Source: Alphaproteobacteria bacterium
GTDB taxonomy: Bacteria; Pseudomonadota; Alphaproteobacteria; Rhodospirillales; Magnetovibrionaceae
NCBI GenBank assembly: GCA_015231605.1
Contig: JADGBG010000002.1
Coordinates: 23,244-87,243, forward strand
Length of the DNA stretch: 64,000 bases
Direction of reading: 5' to 3'
The notes beneath the pieces are model-generated. The model saw nothing but the letters and a program-made list of their open reading frames with translations. It ran no database searches and was not told the DNA's origin. Position numbers and translations under genes: made by a program. Shown piece after piece: positions 9,076 through 19,154 of this stretch; positions within the stretch are counted from its first letter, which is position 1, and every line of letters starts with the position of its first letter.

Positions 9076-10128
9076 GTGACCGACGCCAACGCACTGCCCA
9101 ATTTCGAGGTCTTCGAGGCCACCCCGGACGCCATCCGCCAAGCCGCCGCCGTGATCCGCGCGGGCGGGTTGGTGGCGTTTCCGACCGAAACCGTCTACGG
9201 GTTGGGCGCCGACGCCACCAACGGCGAGGCCGTGGCCCGCATCTTCGAGGTCAAGGACCGCCCGACCTTCAACCCGTTGATCGTTCACGTCGCCGATGAA
9301 ACCCAGGCCGGCCAACTGGTGGACTTCAACGAGACGGCGCAGAAGCTGGCCTTCGCGTTCTGGCCCGGGGCGTTGACGCTGGTGTTGAAACGGCGCGATG
9401 ACAGTCCGCTGTCCCTGGTGGCGACGGCGGGTCTGGACACGGTGGCCGTGCGCGTCCCGGCCCATCCCACCGCGCAGGCTCTGTTGGCGGCGGCGGGCGT
9501 GCCCATCGCCGCGCCCAGCGCCAACCGGTCCGGCTACATCAGCCCCACCCAGGCGATCCACGTGTTGATGCAATTCAAGGACGGTCAGGGAATCAACGTC
9601 GTGCTGGACGGCGGCGCGTGCGCCATCGGCGTGGAAAGCACCATCATCGACGTGTCCGGCGACACCCCCACCCTGCTGCGCCCGGGCGGCGTGCCGGTGG
9701 AAGACATCGAGGCCGTGATCGGCCCCGTGGCCATCGGCCACACGCCATCCGACGACGGCGACATCAAGGCCCCCGGCCAGTTGAAAAGCCACTACGCGCC
9801 GTCCATTCCCATCCGCATCAACGTCAAGCCCGAAGAGCGCCAGCGCGGCGAAAGCATGCTGACCTTCGGGCCCGACATGCCCAGGCGCGGCACGTTGAAT
9901 TTGTCCAAGAAGGGCGATCTGCGCGAAGCGGCGGCGAATCTCTTCACCATGATGCGCGCGCTGGACATGCCCGGCATCCGCGGCATAGCCGTGGTCCCCA
10001 TCCCCAACGAAGGCCTGGGCCGCGCCATCAACGACCGCCTGCAACGCGCCGCCGCGCCCAAGGGCGTTGAGACCGACGCCGACGGTGAACCCAAATACTT
10101 CGACCCCATCGGCATTATCGAGATCTGA
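9076..10128 (+). CDS. L-threonylcarbamoyladenylate synthase, Sua5 type
   Basis: This enzyme makes threonylcarbamoyl-AMP from threonine, bicarbonate and ATP, the first step of the tRNA t6A37 modification. The YrdC-fold N-terminal domain has GGLVAFPTETVYGLGADA and KDRPTFNPLIVHV, then APSANRSGYISPT. A C-terminal Sua5 domain follows the linker GQLKSHYAP, so this is the long Sua5 form (350 aa) rather than short TsaC. The start is a GTG at 9076 preceded by AGGTGAAA. The next gene begins 12 bases downstream, suggesting co-transcription. Confidence 0.92.
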   Translation: MTDANALPNFEVFEATPDAIRQAAAVIRAGGLVAFPTETVYGLGADATNGEAVARIFEVKDRPTFNPLIVHVADETQAGQLVDFNETAQKLAFAFWPGALTLVLKRRDDSPLSLVATAGLDTVAVRVPAHPTAQALLAAAGVPIAAPSANRSGYISPTQAIHVLMQFKDGQGINVVLDGGACAIGVESTIIDVSGDTPTLLRPGGVPVEDIEAVIGPVAIGHTPSDDGDIKAPGQLKSHYAPSIPIRINVKPEERQRGESMLTFGPDMPRRGTLNLSKKGDLREAAANLFTMMRALDMPGIRGIAVVPIPNEGLGRAINDRLQRAAAPKGVETDADGEPKYFDPIGIIEI

Positions 10129-10139
10129 GGAACGGCGCG

Positions 10140-10919
10140 ATGGCTGAGAATGGCGCACGAACCGATTGGCGACCGCCCCAGTCCCTTGAGGAACGGCTGC
10201 GCGGCGCGTTGATCCCCCCCAGGCTCTATTACGGCATGCGGGCGCGGCGCGAGCATCGCAAGGGCGAGGCGGAACTGCGCATTCTGCCGTTCCTGGCCGA
10301 TCCCGCGCGCGTCGCCGTGGACGCAGGCGCCAACAAGGGAGTCTACACCTATTGGCTGGAACGCCTCTCCAGGCATGTTCACGCCTTTGAGCCCAATCCC
10401 AAGATGTTCGACGTGTTGCGGCGCGGGGCGGGACCCAACGCCACGGTGCACTACGCGGCGTTGTCCGATACCACCGGACAGCTGGCGTTGCGCATTCCGG
10501 AAACCGGCAAGGGGCGCTATTCCAACCAGGGCGCGAGTCTCAACCACGACAAGGTAGGCGAGCGCTATGGCGAGGTGATGGTGGATACCTTCCGCCTGGA
10601 CGACCAGAACCTGGGGCCGGTCGGCTTTCTCAAAATTGACGTCGAAGGCCACGAGATGGAGGTCCTGGACGGCGCCCGCCAGACCATCGAACGCGATCGT
10701 CCGGCGCTGCTGATCGAAATGGAGCAAAAACACACCAAGCGACCGATCGAAGATGACCTCGCCCGGGTCGAGGCCCTGGGTTACCGCACCCTCTACCTGC
10801 ACCGGGGCGTACTGAAGGACGGCACGGATTTCGACGGTGATTTCCATCAGCGCGGCGTCGAGGACTGGGCCGATTACGTCTTCAATTTCATTTTCCTGCC
10901 CAAGGGGAAGGCGTCATGA
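10140..10919 (+). CDS. FkbM family methyltransferase
   Basis: A 259-residue protein with the FkbM-type SAM site (VAVDAGANKGVYTYWL, about residues 59-74), HAFEPNP as the acidic second motif, and KIDVEGHEMEVLDGA, which is highly characteristic of the family. The family O-methylates sugars, polyketides or other small molecules; the substrate here is unknown. Its TGA overlaps the ATG of the following FAD oxidoreductase by four bases, so these two are an operon, although no functional link is obvious. Confidence 0.85.
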   Translation: MAENGARTDWRPPQSLEERLRGALIPPRLYYGMRARREHRKGEAELRILPFLADPARVAVDAGANKGVYTYWLERLSRHVHAFEPNPKMFDVLRRGAGPNATVHYAALSDTTGQLALRIPETGKGRYSNQGASLNHDKVGERYGEVMVDTFRLDDQNLGPVGFLKIDVEGHEMEVLDGARQTIERDRPALLIEMEQKHTKRPIEDDLARVEALGYRTLYLHRGVLKDGTDFDGDFHQRGVEDWADYVFNFIFLPKGKAS

Positions 10920-12334
10920 ACACCACGGCGGACCTGATCGAGGCGCTGCGCGGCGTGCTGGGTGATCCGGGCCTGATCACCGACCCTGGAGCCATGGCGG
11001 GCTATGTCGAGGAACAGCGCGGTCTTTATCGCGGAAACGCCCCCGCCGTCGCCCGCCCCGCCAGCACCGACGAAGTGGCGCGGGTGGTGAAGCTGTGCGC
11101 CGACGCGGGCGTGGGCATCGTGCCGCTGGGCGGCAACACCGGACTGGTGGGCGGCGGAATAGCCGACGGGCAGGTGGTGCTGTCGCTGGAGCGCATGAAC
11201 AAGATCCTCGACGTCGATCCCGTCAACGCCACCATGACGGTGGAGGCGGGCGCGATCCTGGCCGACATCCAGGCCGCCGCCGACGCGGCGGACGCCTACT
11301 TTCCGCTGAGCCTCGGCGCGGAAGGCAGCTGCCGCATCGGCGGGAACCTGTCCACCAACGCCGGCGGGGTGCACGTGGTGCGCTATGGCGCGGCGCGCGA
11401 TCTGGTGCTGGGCCTGGAAGTGGTGCTGGCGGACGGCCGCGTGTGGGACGGCCTGACGGCGCTTCGCAAAAACAACACCGGCTACAACCTCAAGGCTCTG
11501 TTCCTGGGAGCGGAAGGAACGCTTGGCGTGATCACCCGCGCGGTGCTGCGTCTGTTCCCCAAACCCCGCGCCAAGGCCGTGGCGCTGGCCGGGTGCGGAT
11601 CGTTCGACGACGCGCTTCAACTGCTGCACGCCGCCCAACGCCTGGCGGGCGACGCCTTGATGGCATGCGAGGCCATGAACGGTTTTTCCGTCGAGCTGGC
11701 CGAAAAGCATGTGGCCGGCGCGGCCAGCCCGCTCGAAGGGCGGCACGAATGCTACGTTTTGCTGGAACTGGGCGCGGCGGACGCCAAGGCGGATTTGGGC
11801 GCGCTGATGGAAGAGGTTCTGACCGAAGCCTTCGAAGCCACCGCCGTTGAAGACGCCGTCATCGCCCAAAGCGGTCCCCAGGCCGACGGCCTGTGGCGTC
11901 TGCGCGAAGCCGTGCCGGAGGCGCAAAAGTTGGAAGGCGGATCGATCAAGCACGACGTGTCGGTCCCCGTGTCCAAGACCCCGGAGTTCATCCGCCGCGC
12001 CAGCGAAGCGGTGCAAGCCATGATCCCCGGCGTGCGCGTGGTGGCGTTCGGCCATTTGGGCGACGGCAACACGCATTTCAACCTGACCCAGCCCGTCGAC
12101 ATGGACAAACAGGCGTTCCTGGAGCGCTGGCACGAGGTCAACGCCCGCGTCCACGACGTGGCCGCGGAGCTGGGTGGCAGCTTTTCCGCCGAGCACGGTA
12201 TCGGACGGCTGAAAACCGGGGAAATGGCGCGTCTCAAGAGCGCCGTCGAGCTGGATTTGATGCGGGCCGTCAAAAACGCCCTGGATCCGCTGGGCATTTT
12301 CAATCCAGGCAAGGTTTTGCCGCCCCGGAAGTAG
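10916..12334 (+). CDS. FAD-linked 2-hydroxyacid dehydrogenase (D-2-hydroxyglutarate dehydrogenase / GlcD-like)
   Basis: A 472-residue flavoprotein of the FAD-binding PCMH / vanillyl-alcohol-oxidase fold. The FAD pyrophosphate-binding segment is VPLGGNTGLVGGG, GGNLSTNAGGVHVVRYG follows, and the C-terminal FAD-linked-oxidase domain contains FGHLGDGNTHFN and SAEHGIGRLK with the metal and active-site histidines of the D-2-hydroxyglutarate / D-lactate dehydrogenase group. It oxidises a D-2-hydroxyacid and passes electrons to an acceptor such as quinone or ETF. Length and motif spacing fit D-2-hydroxyglutarate dehydrogenase best; a glycolate oxidase GlcD-type role is the alternative. Confidence 0.83.
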   Translation: MNTTADLIEALRGVLGDPGLITDPGAMAGYVEEQRGLYRGNAPAVARPASTDEVARVVKLCADAGVGIVPLGGNTGLVGGGIADGQVVLSLERMNKILDVDPVNATMTVEAGAILADIQAAADAADAYFPLSLGAEGSCRIGGNLSTNAGGVHVVRYGAARDLVLGLEVVLADGRVWDGLTALRKNNTGYNLKALFLGAEGTLGVITRAVLRLFPKPRAKAVALAGCGSFDDALQLLHAAQRLAGDALMACEAMNGFSVELAEKHVAGAASPLEGRHECYVLLELGAADAKADLGALMEEVLTEAFEATAVEDAVIAQSGPQADGLWRLREAVPEAQKLEGGSIKHDVSVPVSKTPEFIRRASEAVQAMIPGVRVVAFGHLGDGNTHFNLTQPVDMDKQAFLERWHEVNARVHDVAAELGGSFSAEHGIGRLKTGEMARLKSAVELDLMRAVKNALDPLGIFNPGKVLPPRK

Positions 12335-12337
12335 GCT

Positions 12338-12354
12338 AAAAACGGCCCGTTTTT
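12338..12354 (+). terminator. Short hairpin with T-run after the FAD dehydrogenase gene
   Basis: AAAAACG (12338-12344), loop GCC, CGTTTTT (12348-12354) immediately after the stop codon. The stem is only seven bases and A/T-rich, so it is a weak terminator at best, but its position between two transcription units fits. Confidence 0.4.
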
Positions 12355-12416
12355 CTTGCTTTCTCCGGCGTTTTCGCGCACTTTCGGCCTGTCCTAGGGG
12401 AAGGAATCCGCCGTCC

Positions 12417-13550
12417 GTGCTTAAACTCACCCGCTATATGCTATGGCAGCTTTTCGTCGGCCTGACGCTTGTGACGTCGGTGCTGGCGTCCGTGGTGTGG
12501 CTGAGCCAGTCCTTGCGTTTCGTGGACATGATCGTCAACAGCGGCCTGACGGCGGGGATGTTCGTCTACCTGACGGCCTTGATGATGCCGAACTTCCTCA
12601 CCGTCATTCTGCCCATCGCCGTGTTCGCGGTGTGCATGTTCACCTATCACCGCATGATCATGGATCGCGAATTGGTGGTGATGCGCGTGGCGGGACTGGG
12701 ACAAATGGATCTGGCGAGGCCGGCCATCATTCTGGCGCTGATGGTGGTGGTGGCCGGGTATGCCCTGTCCATGTACGTGGTGCCCCATTCGTGGTCCCAG
12801 TTCAGGGAAATGAAATGGAACGCGCAGTTCAACTATTCTCAACTGCTGCTGCGCGAAGGCACGTTCAACGAGGCCGCCAATGACATCACCGTCTACGTGC
12901 GCCAGCGCACCGAGGACGGCCAGCTCCTGGGCATTCTGGCCCACGACGAACGCAAGCCGGAAAACACCTTCACCTGGATGGCCGAGCGGGGCGCCCTGGT
13001 GGAGACGGACCAGGGCGCGCGCGTGGTTCTCTACAATGGGACACGCCAAGACTACGACACGCGCGCCAACAAACTTTCCATCCTGTATTTTGACCGCACC
13101 GTGCTGGACATCGATGCCCCGGAGGCGGCGACAAGCGACCGCATGAGCGAGCCCCGCGAGCGCACCATGGATGAACTGGTCAACCTGGACACCCGAGGCT
13201 TGGATGAATACAGCCTCGGCAAATATCACGCCGAGCTCCATCGCCGTTTCGCCCTGCCCTGGTCGGCTCTGGGGTTCGCCATGATCGCGCTGAGCGTCCT
13301 GATGTCGGGAAATTTCACGCGCCGAGGCGAAGGCAAGCGCGTTTTCGCGGCCATTCTCCTGGCGGCCGGATATCAAGCCGCGATGCTGGCGATCCTTAAC
13401 GTCGCGTCACGCGACACCACGCACATTCCGTCGATATATCTGGTCACGGCCCTGCCGATCGTGTTGGGACTGATCGTGCTTGTATCGCGCCTTGGAATCG
13501 GGAAGACGCAGCCGTCCCCCCCCACGACCGCCGGGGGGAGAGCCTCATGA
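12417..13550 (+). CDS. lptF: LPS export ABC transporter permease LptF
   Basis: LptF is one of two inner-membrane permeases of the LptB2FG complex that extracts lipopolysaccharide from the inner membrane. The protein (377 aa) has the family layout: three N-terminal membrane helices, a periplasmic beta-jellyroll domain (about residues 130-270) and three C-terminal helices. The N-terminal LTRYMLWQLFVGL is typical, as is MDRELVVMRVAG. The start is a GTG at 12417 preceded by AGGGGAAGGAA. Its stop overlaps the lptG start by four bases. It heads a plus-strand run lptF-lptG-lptD-surA-pdxA-rsmA that is a recurring alphaproteobacterial arrangement. Confidence 0.93.
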   Translation: MLKLTRYMLWQLFVGLTLVTSVLASVVWLSQSLRFVDMIVNSGLTAGMFVYLTALMMPNFLTVILPIAVFAVCMFTYHRMIMDRELVVMRVAGLGQMDLARPAIILALMVVVAGYALSMYVVPHSWSQFREMKWNAQFNYSQLLLREGTFNEAANDITVYVRQRTEDGQLLGILAHDERKPENTFTWMAERGALVETDQGARVVLYNGTRQDYDTRANKLSILYFDRTVLDIDAPEAATSDRMSEPRERTMDELVNLDTRGLDEYSLGKYHAELHRRFALPWSALGFAMIALSVLMSGNFTRRGEGKRVFAAILLAAGYQAAMLAILNVASRDTTHIPSIYLVTALPIVLGLIVLVSRLGIGKTQPSPPTTAGGRAS

Positions 13551-14647
13551 AACTGTCCGGCACCCTGTCCCTCTACATCGGCCGCAATTTTCTGGTGAGC
13601 TTCTTGGGGTTCTTCTTCGGCCTGCTGACGCTGATCTTGCTGCTCGATCTCATCGAACTGTTGCGCCGGGGCGCGTCGAAACCGGACGCCACGTTCATCT
13701 TGATGGTGCAAATGGCGCTGTTGAAGTTGCCGCACATGGGGCAGCTGCTGTTCCCCTTCGCCGCCCTGTTCGGGGGCATGGCGGCGTTTTGGCGGCTGTC
13801 GCGCAGCCAGGAACTGGCGGTCACCCGGGCGGCGGGCATCTCGGTCTGGCAATTTCTCCTGCCGGCCCTGTTTTTGGCGCTTGCCTTGGGTATTGTGAAG
13901 ATCACGGCCTTCAACCCCTTGTCCTCGGCCACGCTCACCCGCTTCCAGGTGATGGAGGCCACGCTTCTCAAGGGGCAAAAAAGCGTTTTCTCCATCTCGG
14001 GAACAGGCGTGTGGCTTCGACAGTCGACGGAGGAAGGGCACGCGGTGATCCATGCCCGCAACCTCCTTCAGCACGACAACACCGTGGAACTGATCAACAC
14101 CGTCACCTTTCTATATCAGGGACAGGACACCTTCATCGGCCGGGTCGACGCCGAGCGCGCCACGCTGGGCGAAGGTCATTGGCTGATGAAAAACGCCTGG
14201 ATCAACAGGCCCGAAACCCCGCCCGCGGACGTGGGAGAGTTCTGGCTGGAAACGGACCTGACCCTGGCCCGCATCCAGGACAATTTCGCCCCCCCCGAAA
14301 CCATGTCCTTTTGGAAGCTGCCCGATTTCATCCAAACCTTGGAGGCGGCGGGTTTTTCCGCCATCCGCCATCGTCTGCAATGGCACGCGCTGTTGGCCTC
14401 TCCGCTCTTGATGTGCGCCATGGTGCTGATCGCGGCCACGTTCACGTTGCGCCATTCCCGGCGGGGCACGACCACGTTCATCATCGTCAGCGGGGTGTTC
14501 ACGGGATTCATGCTGTATTTCTTTTCCGACGTGGTGTTCGCGTTGGGGCTGTCGGAGCGCATTCCCGTGACCTTGGCGGCCTGGACTCCATCAGGCGTCG
14601 CCGCCATGTTGGGGCTTGCCATGTTGCTTCATCTTGAGGATGGTTAG
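13547..14647 (+). CDS. lptG: LPS export ABC transporter permease LptG
   Basis: LptG is the partner permease of LptF. The 366-residue sequence has the same six-helix plus periplasmic-domain arrangement. SLYIGRNFLVSF opens the protein, FGGMAAFWRLSRSQELAVTRAAGIS is the cytoplasmic coupling region that contacts LptB, and the last helices include LRHSRRGTTTFIIVSG. It overlaps lptF by four bases and is followed six bases later by lptD, so the inner- and outer-membrane parts of the LPS bridge are made from one message. Confidence 0.94.
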   Translation: MKLSGTLSLYIGRNFLVSFLGFFFGLLTLILLLDLIELLRRGASKPDATFILMVQMALLKLPHMGQLLFPFAALFGGMAAFWRLSRSQELAVTRAAGISVWQFLLPALFLALALGIVKITAFNPLSSATLTRFQVMEATLLKGQKSVFSISGTGVWLRQSTEEGHAVIHARNLLQHDNTVELINTVTFLYQGQDTFIGRVDAERATLGEGHWLMKNAWINRPETPPADVGEFWLETDLTLARIQDNFAPPETMSFWKLPDFIQTLEAAGFSAIRHRLQWHALLASPLLMCAMVLIAATFTLRHSRRGTTTFIIVSGVFTGFMLYFFSDVVFALGLSERIPVTLAAWTPSGVAAMLGLAMLLHLEDG

Positions 14648-14653
14648 GACGGC

Positions 14654-16801
14654 ATGAAATCGAAACGCACCATTCTGGCGATCGTGTTGAGCGTTGCCCT
14701 GCTGGGGCTGGCCGCGCCCGCGCGCGCCGCCGAAGCCACCGCCCCGGCGACCTTCAGCGCGGATGAAATGACCCATGACCGGGAAATGGGCGTGATCACG
14801 GCGCGCGGCCGGGTCGAGGTCAATCACGACGGCTACACCCTTCTCGCCGACCGGATCAGCTATAGCCAGAACGCCGATCTGGTGCGCGCCATGGGCGACG
14901 TCACGTTGCTCCGTCCCAACGGCGACGTCATGTTCGCCGACAGCATGGAGGTCAGCGGGGATCTCAAGAACGGCCTGATCGAAGACATGCGCGCGGTGCT
15001 CGCCGAACGCTCCCGCTTCGCGGCACGCAAGGCCAAACTCGTCAACGACGAGACCCTGACCATGGAACGCGCGGTGTATTCGCCGTGCGAACCGTGCAAG
15101 GACGATCCGAAGCGCCCCCTGTTGTGGCAGGTCAAGGCCGTCAAGGTCGTGCATGATCGCAAGGAAAAGATCATCGAATTCGAGCACGCCTGGATGGAAC
15201 TGGCGGGCGTGCCGGTGGCGTACACGCCCTATCTCCGTTTTCCCGACCCCACGGTGAAACGCAAGTCGGGTTTTCTGCCGCCCAGTTTTGGGGGAAGCAG
15301 CGACTTGGGCCTCACGGCGAGAACCCCCTATTTTCAAGTTATCGACGATCACTCCGATTTCACCGTCACGCCCATCGTGACGTCGAACGAATACGGCGCC
15401 TTGGCGGGAGAATACCGTCAACGCTTCAAGACCGGCGAAGTGGAGGGCGACGCCTCCCTGGCGTATACATCCGACGAGGATGTGTACGGTCACATCAGAT
15501 CCAGGGCCAGGTTCGATATCGATCACACGTGGCGCTGGGGGGTCAACCTGAACAGGGTCAACTCGGACACCTACATGCGCCGCTACGACTTCGGCAGCGA
15601 AAGCCTGCTGACCAGCAAGGCGTATCTCGAGGGTTTCCGGGGCAACACCTATACCTCGTTCTCCGGTTTGGCGTTCCAGGGGCTTCGGGCCACGGACGTG
15701 GACGAAACCACCCCCGTGGTGTTTCCGCGCGTCGAATTCAGCTATCGCGGCGACGCGGACGGCCACGGGGCCTACAACACCCTGGATGTCAACGCCACCA
15801 TGTTGAACCGTGAACAAGGCGTCGACAGCTCGCGGATCAGCGTCCACCCGGCATGGAACGTCGAACACATCGCCCCCATGGGGGACGTGTACAAACTCAC
15901 GGCCCGCATGGACGTAGACTTTTTCAACGCCCAAGGCCTCGACGCGCCCACGACGCGACCAGCGGTGGTCAACGGGAAATACAACGGCTCCGCCTTGCGG
16001 CTGCGCCCCGAAGTGCAAATGGACTGGGCGATGCCGTTCGCGCGCCGCCATGGCACGTCCACCGAGGTGCTCCAACCGCTTGCCCAGGTGATCCTCAGCC
16101 CCCAAGGCGGCAACAGCTATAAAATGGCCAACGAAGACAGCCTGGATTTCGACTTCAACGACGCCAACCTGTTCAGCGCCAACCGCTTCACCGGCTACGA
16201 CCAGGTGGAAAGCGGACCGCGCGCGAACTATGGCGTCAAGTGGAGCGTCACCGGCGACAATGGCGGCAGCACGTCGCTGCTGTTTGGACAGAGCTACCGC
16301 GTTTCGGACGACACCACGTTTAAAACCGGATCGGGGCTGGAGGACAATCTTTCCGATTATGTCGGAAAGGTGGAGCTGTCTCCAGGTTCTCACGTCAACC
16401 TTCTCTATCGGACCCGCATAGACAAGGACTCCGGGGAATTCAACCGCAATGAGGTCGGCGTCAGCGGAAGCCAGTCCATCTTCGATTACGGCGTGAACTA
16501 CCTTGCATTCGATCGCCAGGAAGGCAGTGAATTCCCCGGACGCGAAGAAATCAGCTATAGCCTCGGCGCGGACCTCGACGAGTTCTGGCGCACCAATCTT
16601 TCCGGCGTGCGCGATCTTTCCTCAAGTGGCGGACAGCGTGCCATGGGGCTCGGCTTCACCTACGAGGACGAATGCCTGAGGTTCGACACGTTGATCAGCC
16701 GCACCTTCTATCAGGACCGGGACCTCCGCCCCACGGACGCCATAATTTTCCGCTTGGCTTTCATGAACCTGGGCGAGGTGGGGACGGGCATCTCGCCCTG
16801 A
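14654..16801 (+). CDS. lptD: LPS-assembly outer membrane protein LptD
   Basis: LptD is the outer-membrane beta-barrel that inserts lipopolysaccharide into the outer leaflet. A signal peptide (cleavage after ARAA, about residue 24) precedes an LptA-like jellyroll domain (TFSADEMTHDREMGVITARGRVEV), followed by the barrel with alternating aromatic strands and the conserved region SGFLPPSFGGSSDLGLTARTPYF split over the first strands. At 715 residues it is within the range for alphaproteobacterial LptD. It lies directly after lptG and before the periplasmic chaperone surA, which helps fold it. Confidence 0.93.
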   Translation: MKSKRTILAIVLSVALLGLAAPARAAEATAPATFSADEMTHDREMGVITARGRVEVNHDGYTLLADRISYSQNADLVRAMGDVTLLRPNGDVMFADSMEVSGDLKNGLIEDMRAVLAERSRFAARKAKLVNDETLTMERAVYSPCEPCKDDPKRPLLWQVKAVKVVHDRKEKIIEFEHAWMELAGVPVAYTPYLRFPDPTVKRKSGFLPPSFGGSSDLGLTARTPYFQVIDDHSDFTVTPIVTSNEYGALAGEYRQRFKTGEVEGDASLAYTSDEDVYGHIRSRARFDIDHTWRWGVNLNRVNSDTYMRRYDFGSESLLTSKAYLEGFRGNTYTSFSGLAFQGLRATDVDETTPVVFPRVEFSYRGDADGHGAYNTLDVNATMLNREQGVDSSRISVHPAWNVEHIAPMGDVYKLTARMDVDFFNAQGLDAPTTRPAVVNGKYNGSALRLRPEVQMDWAMPFARRHGTSTEVLQPLAQVILSPQGGNSYKMANEDSLDFDFNDANLFSANRFTGYDQVESGPRANYGVKWSVTGDNGGSTSLLFGQSYRVSDDTTFKTGSGLEDNLSDYVGKVELSPGSHVNLLYRTRIDKDSGEFNRNEVGVSGSQSIFDYGVNYLAFDRQEGSEFPGREEISYSLGADLDEFWRTNLSGVRDLSSSGGQRAMGLGFTYEDECLRFDTLISRTFYQDRDLRPTDAIIFRLAFMNLGEVGTGISP

Positions 16802-16853
16802 TCCCCTCTCCGCACACGCCTCAACCCGATTTGATTTCATAGGTTCAAGAACC

Positions 16854-18158
16854 ATGCCGCTCATGACGAGACCCGAGACTTCCTCACCCGCGACGACCGT
16901 GATTTTCGCGGTCCTCTGCCTGATTATGATCGGGCTCATGCCCTTCACCCCGGCCCGGGCGCAGGGTAACCTGGGGATCGCCGCCGTGGTCAACGACGAA
17001 GTGATTTCCGTTCTGGATTTGCAGGCCCGCATGGCCATGATCATGGAATCCGCGAGCATGGATGACACCCCCGAGAACCGCGACCGCATCGCGCAGCCAG
17101 TTCTGCGCGGCCTGATCGACGAAAAACTCAAACTTCAGGAAACCCGGCGCCTCGGCATTCAAGTGACCCAGGCGGATATTGAAAACGCGCTGCAAATCAT
17201 CGCCGGCAAGAACAAAATGAGCGTCCCGCAACTGAGCGACCACCTGGCTTCGATCGGCGTGCCGCTCAGCGCCCTGGCCTCGCGCCTGGAATCGGAGCTG
17301 GCTTGGGACTATTACATCGGCCGCCACGTCGCCAAGCGCCTGCAAATCGGGGAAGAGGAGGTCAAGGACGAAATCGAACGGATCCGCTCTCAAGCGGGCA
17401 GACCGGAATACCTGATTTCCGAAATCTTCGTGCCCATGGATGCGGGCGGCGAACAGGGCGACGCTGGACAGATGGCGCAGAGCCTTTTGCTGCAATTGAA
17501 GAACGGCGCGCCGTTTTCCGCCCTGGCGGAAAACTTTTCCCAGGCGCCCTCTGCCGCCGTCGGCGGCGACATGGGGTGGCTGCGACCGGACACGCTGGAT
17601 CCGACCTTGCGCGACGTGATCGGCAAACTGAACCCCGGTGAAGTCAGCATTCCCGTGCGCGCGCTCGGCGGCTATTACCTCCTGTATCTCAGGGAGGTTC
17701 GCACCAACCCGGGATTGCAGACCGAAGAAACCATGGTCAAATTGTCCCAATATCATGCCGCCGCGCCGGCCGGCGCCGACAACGAGGCCTTGAACGCCCT
17801 CGGCGCCCGAATGATAGAGGAAACCCGCGGCATGCGGACCTGCTCTCAACTCGAAACACATGGACAAAAGGCCGGCACGAACCTTTCCGGTCCCTTGGGC
17901 GTGATGAAGCTATCCGCCTTGCCGGAAAGCATGCGCGGCATCATCGCCGGCCTCGCCCCCGGCCAACCGAGCCGTCCCGTGCAAACCGGCAATGGCCTTG
18001 CCGTCCTGATGGTGTGCGAAAAAACCGGAGACCAGGGCGGCGGCCAGGCCGCCAAGGACGCGATCCGCACGAAGTTGCTGCAACAACGCTTGGAAGTCGC
18101 CGCGGAACGCAAGTTGCGCGACCTGCGTCACGAGGCGTTCCTGGACATCCGCCTATGA
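16854..18158 (+). CDS. surA: Periplasmic chaperone / peptidyl-prolyl isomerase SurA
   Basis: SurA escorts outer-membrane proteins, LptD included, across the periplasm. The 434-residue protein has a signal segment (cleavage after ARA, about residue 36), the SurA N-terminal domain (AAVVNDEVISVLDLQARM), a parvulin-type PPIase domain (about residues 175-285, LISEIFVPMD and GGDMGWLRPDTLDP) and a degenerate second PPIase-like C-terminal part. Its stop overlaps the pdxA start by four bases, as in many proteobacterial surA-pdxA-ksgA operons. Confidence 0.92.
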   Translation: MPLMTRPETSSPATTVIFAVLCLIMIGLMPFTPARAQGNLGIAAVVNDEVISVLDLQARMAMIMESASMDDTPENRDRIAQPVLRGLIDEKLKLQETRRLGIQVTQADIENALQIIAGKNKMSVPQLSDHLASIGVPLSALASRLESELAWDYYIGRHVAKRLQIGEEEVKDEIERIRSQAGRPEYLISEIFVPMDAGGEQGDAGQMAQSLLLQLKNGAPFSALAENFSQAPSAAVGGDMGWLRPDTLDPTLRDVIGKLNPGEVSIPVRALGGYYLLYLREVRTNPGLQTEETMVKLSQYHAAAPAGADNEALNALGARMIEETRGMRTCSQLETHGQKAGTNLSGPLGVMKLSALPESMRGIIAGLAPGQPSRPVQTGNGLAVLMVCEKTGDQGGGQAAKDAIRTKLLQQRLEVAAERKLRDLRHEAFLDIRL

Positions 18159-19150
18159 CCCAACCCCTGGCGCTCACCATGGGCGACCCGGCGGGGGTGG
18201 GGCCGGACATCACGCTCAAGGCTTGGATCCGCCGGGGCGATGGCGTGCCCGCGTTTTTCACCATCGCCGACGCCGGTTCCCTGGCCGCCGCCGTGGAACG
18301 GCTGGGGCTGGACGTGCCGATCCACCCCATCGACCGCCCGGCCCAAGCGGGCGCCGTGTTCGATGCCGCGCTGCCGGTGCTGCACCTGCCCCTCCACACC
18401 CCCGCCGTTCCCGGCCGGCCGTCGTCCGACAACGCCCCGGCGGTGGTCGAATCCATCCGGCGCGCGGTGGACCTGACCCAGGATGGCGAAGCGGCGGCGG
18501 TGGTCACCAATCCCATCGCCAAGGAGGTCATGTACGGCGCGGGTTTCGCCTTTCCCGGCCATACCGAATACCTGGCGCACCTGGGGGGCGACGTGAAGCC
18601 GGTGATGATGCTGGCGTGCGACCGGCTGCGGGTGGTGCTGGCGACGGTCCACGTCTCCCTCCGGGACGCGGTGGATCAGTTGAACGCGGACACCATCTGC
18701 GATGTGGCGCGCATCACCCACGCGGCACTCAAGCGCGACTTTGGCCTCGAAGATCCGGTGATCGCGGTGGCGGGACTGAACCCGCACGCGGGCGAAGGTG
18801 GGTCCATGGGGCGCGAGGAAATCGACATCATCCAGCCCGCCATCGACCGATTGGCGGCGGAAGGCGTTCGCACGCTGGGGCCGCTGCCCCCCGACACCAT
18901 GTTCACGGCCAAAGCCCTGCCCACCTACGACGCGGCGCTGTGCATGTACCACGACCAGGGCCTGATCCCGCTCAAGACCCTGGATTTCGAACGTGGCGTC
19001 AACACCACGCTGGGCCTGCCGTTCGTGCGTACCTCGCCCGACCACGGCACGGCGTTCGACATCGCCGGGATCGGCCGGGCGTCCGAGGAAAGCCTGATGG
19101 CGGCGATGCGCATGGCCGCCGCCATGGCCAGGGCGCGGGCGGGGAGTTGA
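18155..19150 (+). CDS. pdxA: 4-hydroxythreonine-4-phosphate dehydrogenase PdxA
   Basis: PdxA oxidises 4-phosphohydroxy-L-threonine in the DXP-dependent pyridoxal phosphate pathway. Family motifs are [11 protein letters not shown] at the N-terminus, [40 protein letters not shown] and [14 protein letters not shown] with metal-binding histidines. The reading frame is open further upstream, but the ATG at 18155 overlaps the surA stop and begins right before the conserved LTMGDPAG, so I use it (331 aa, the usual length). Confidence 0.94.
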   Translation: MTQPLALTMGDPAGVGPDITLKAWIRRGDGVPAFFTIADAGSLAAAVERLGLDVPIHPIDRPAQAGAVFDAALPVLHLPLHTPAVPGRPSSDNAPAVVESIRRAVDLTQDGEAAAVVTNPIAKEVMYGAGFAFPGHTEYLAHLGGDVKPVMMLACDRLRVVLATVHVSLRDAVDQLNADTICDVARITHAALKRDFGLEDPVIAVAGLNPHAGEGGSMGREEIDIIQPAIDRLAAEGVRTLGPLPPDTMFTAKALPTYDAALCMYHDQGLIPLKTLDFERGVNTTLGLPFVRTSPDHGTAFDIAGIGRASEESLMAAMRMAAAMARARAGS

Positions 19151-19154
19151 TCCC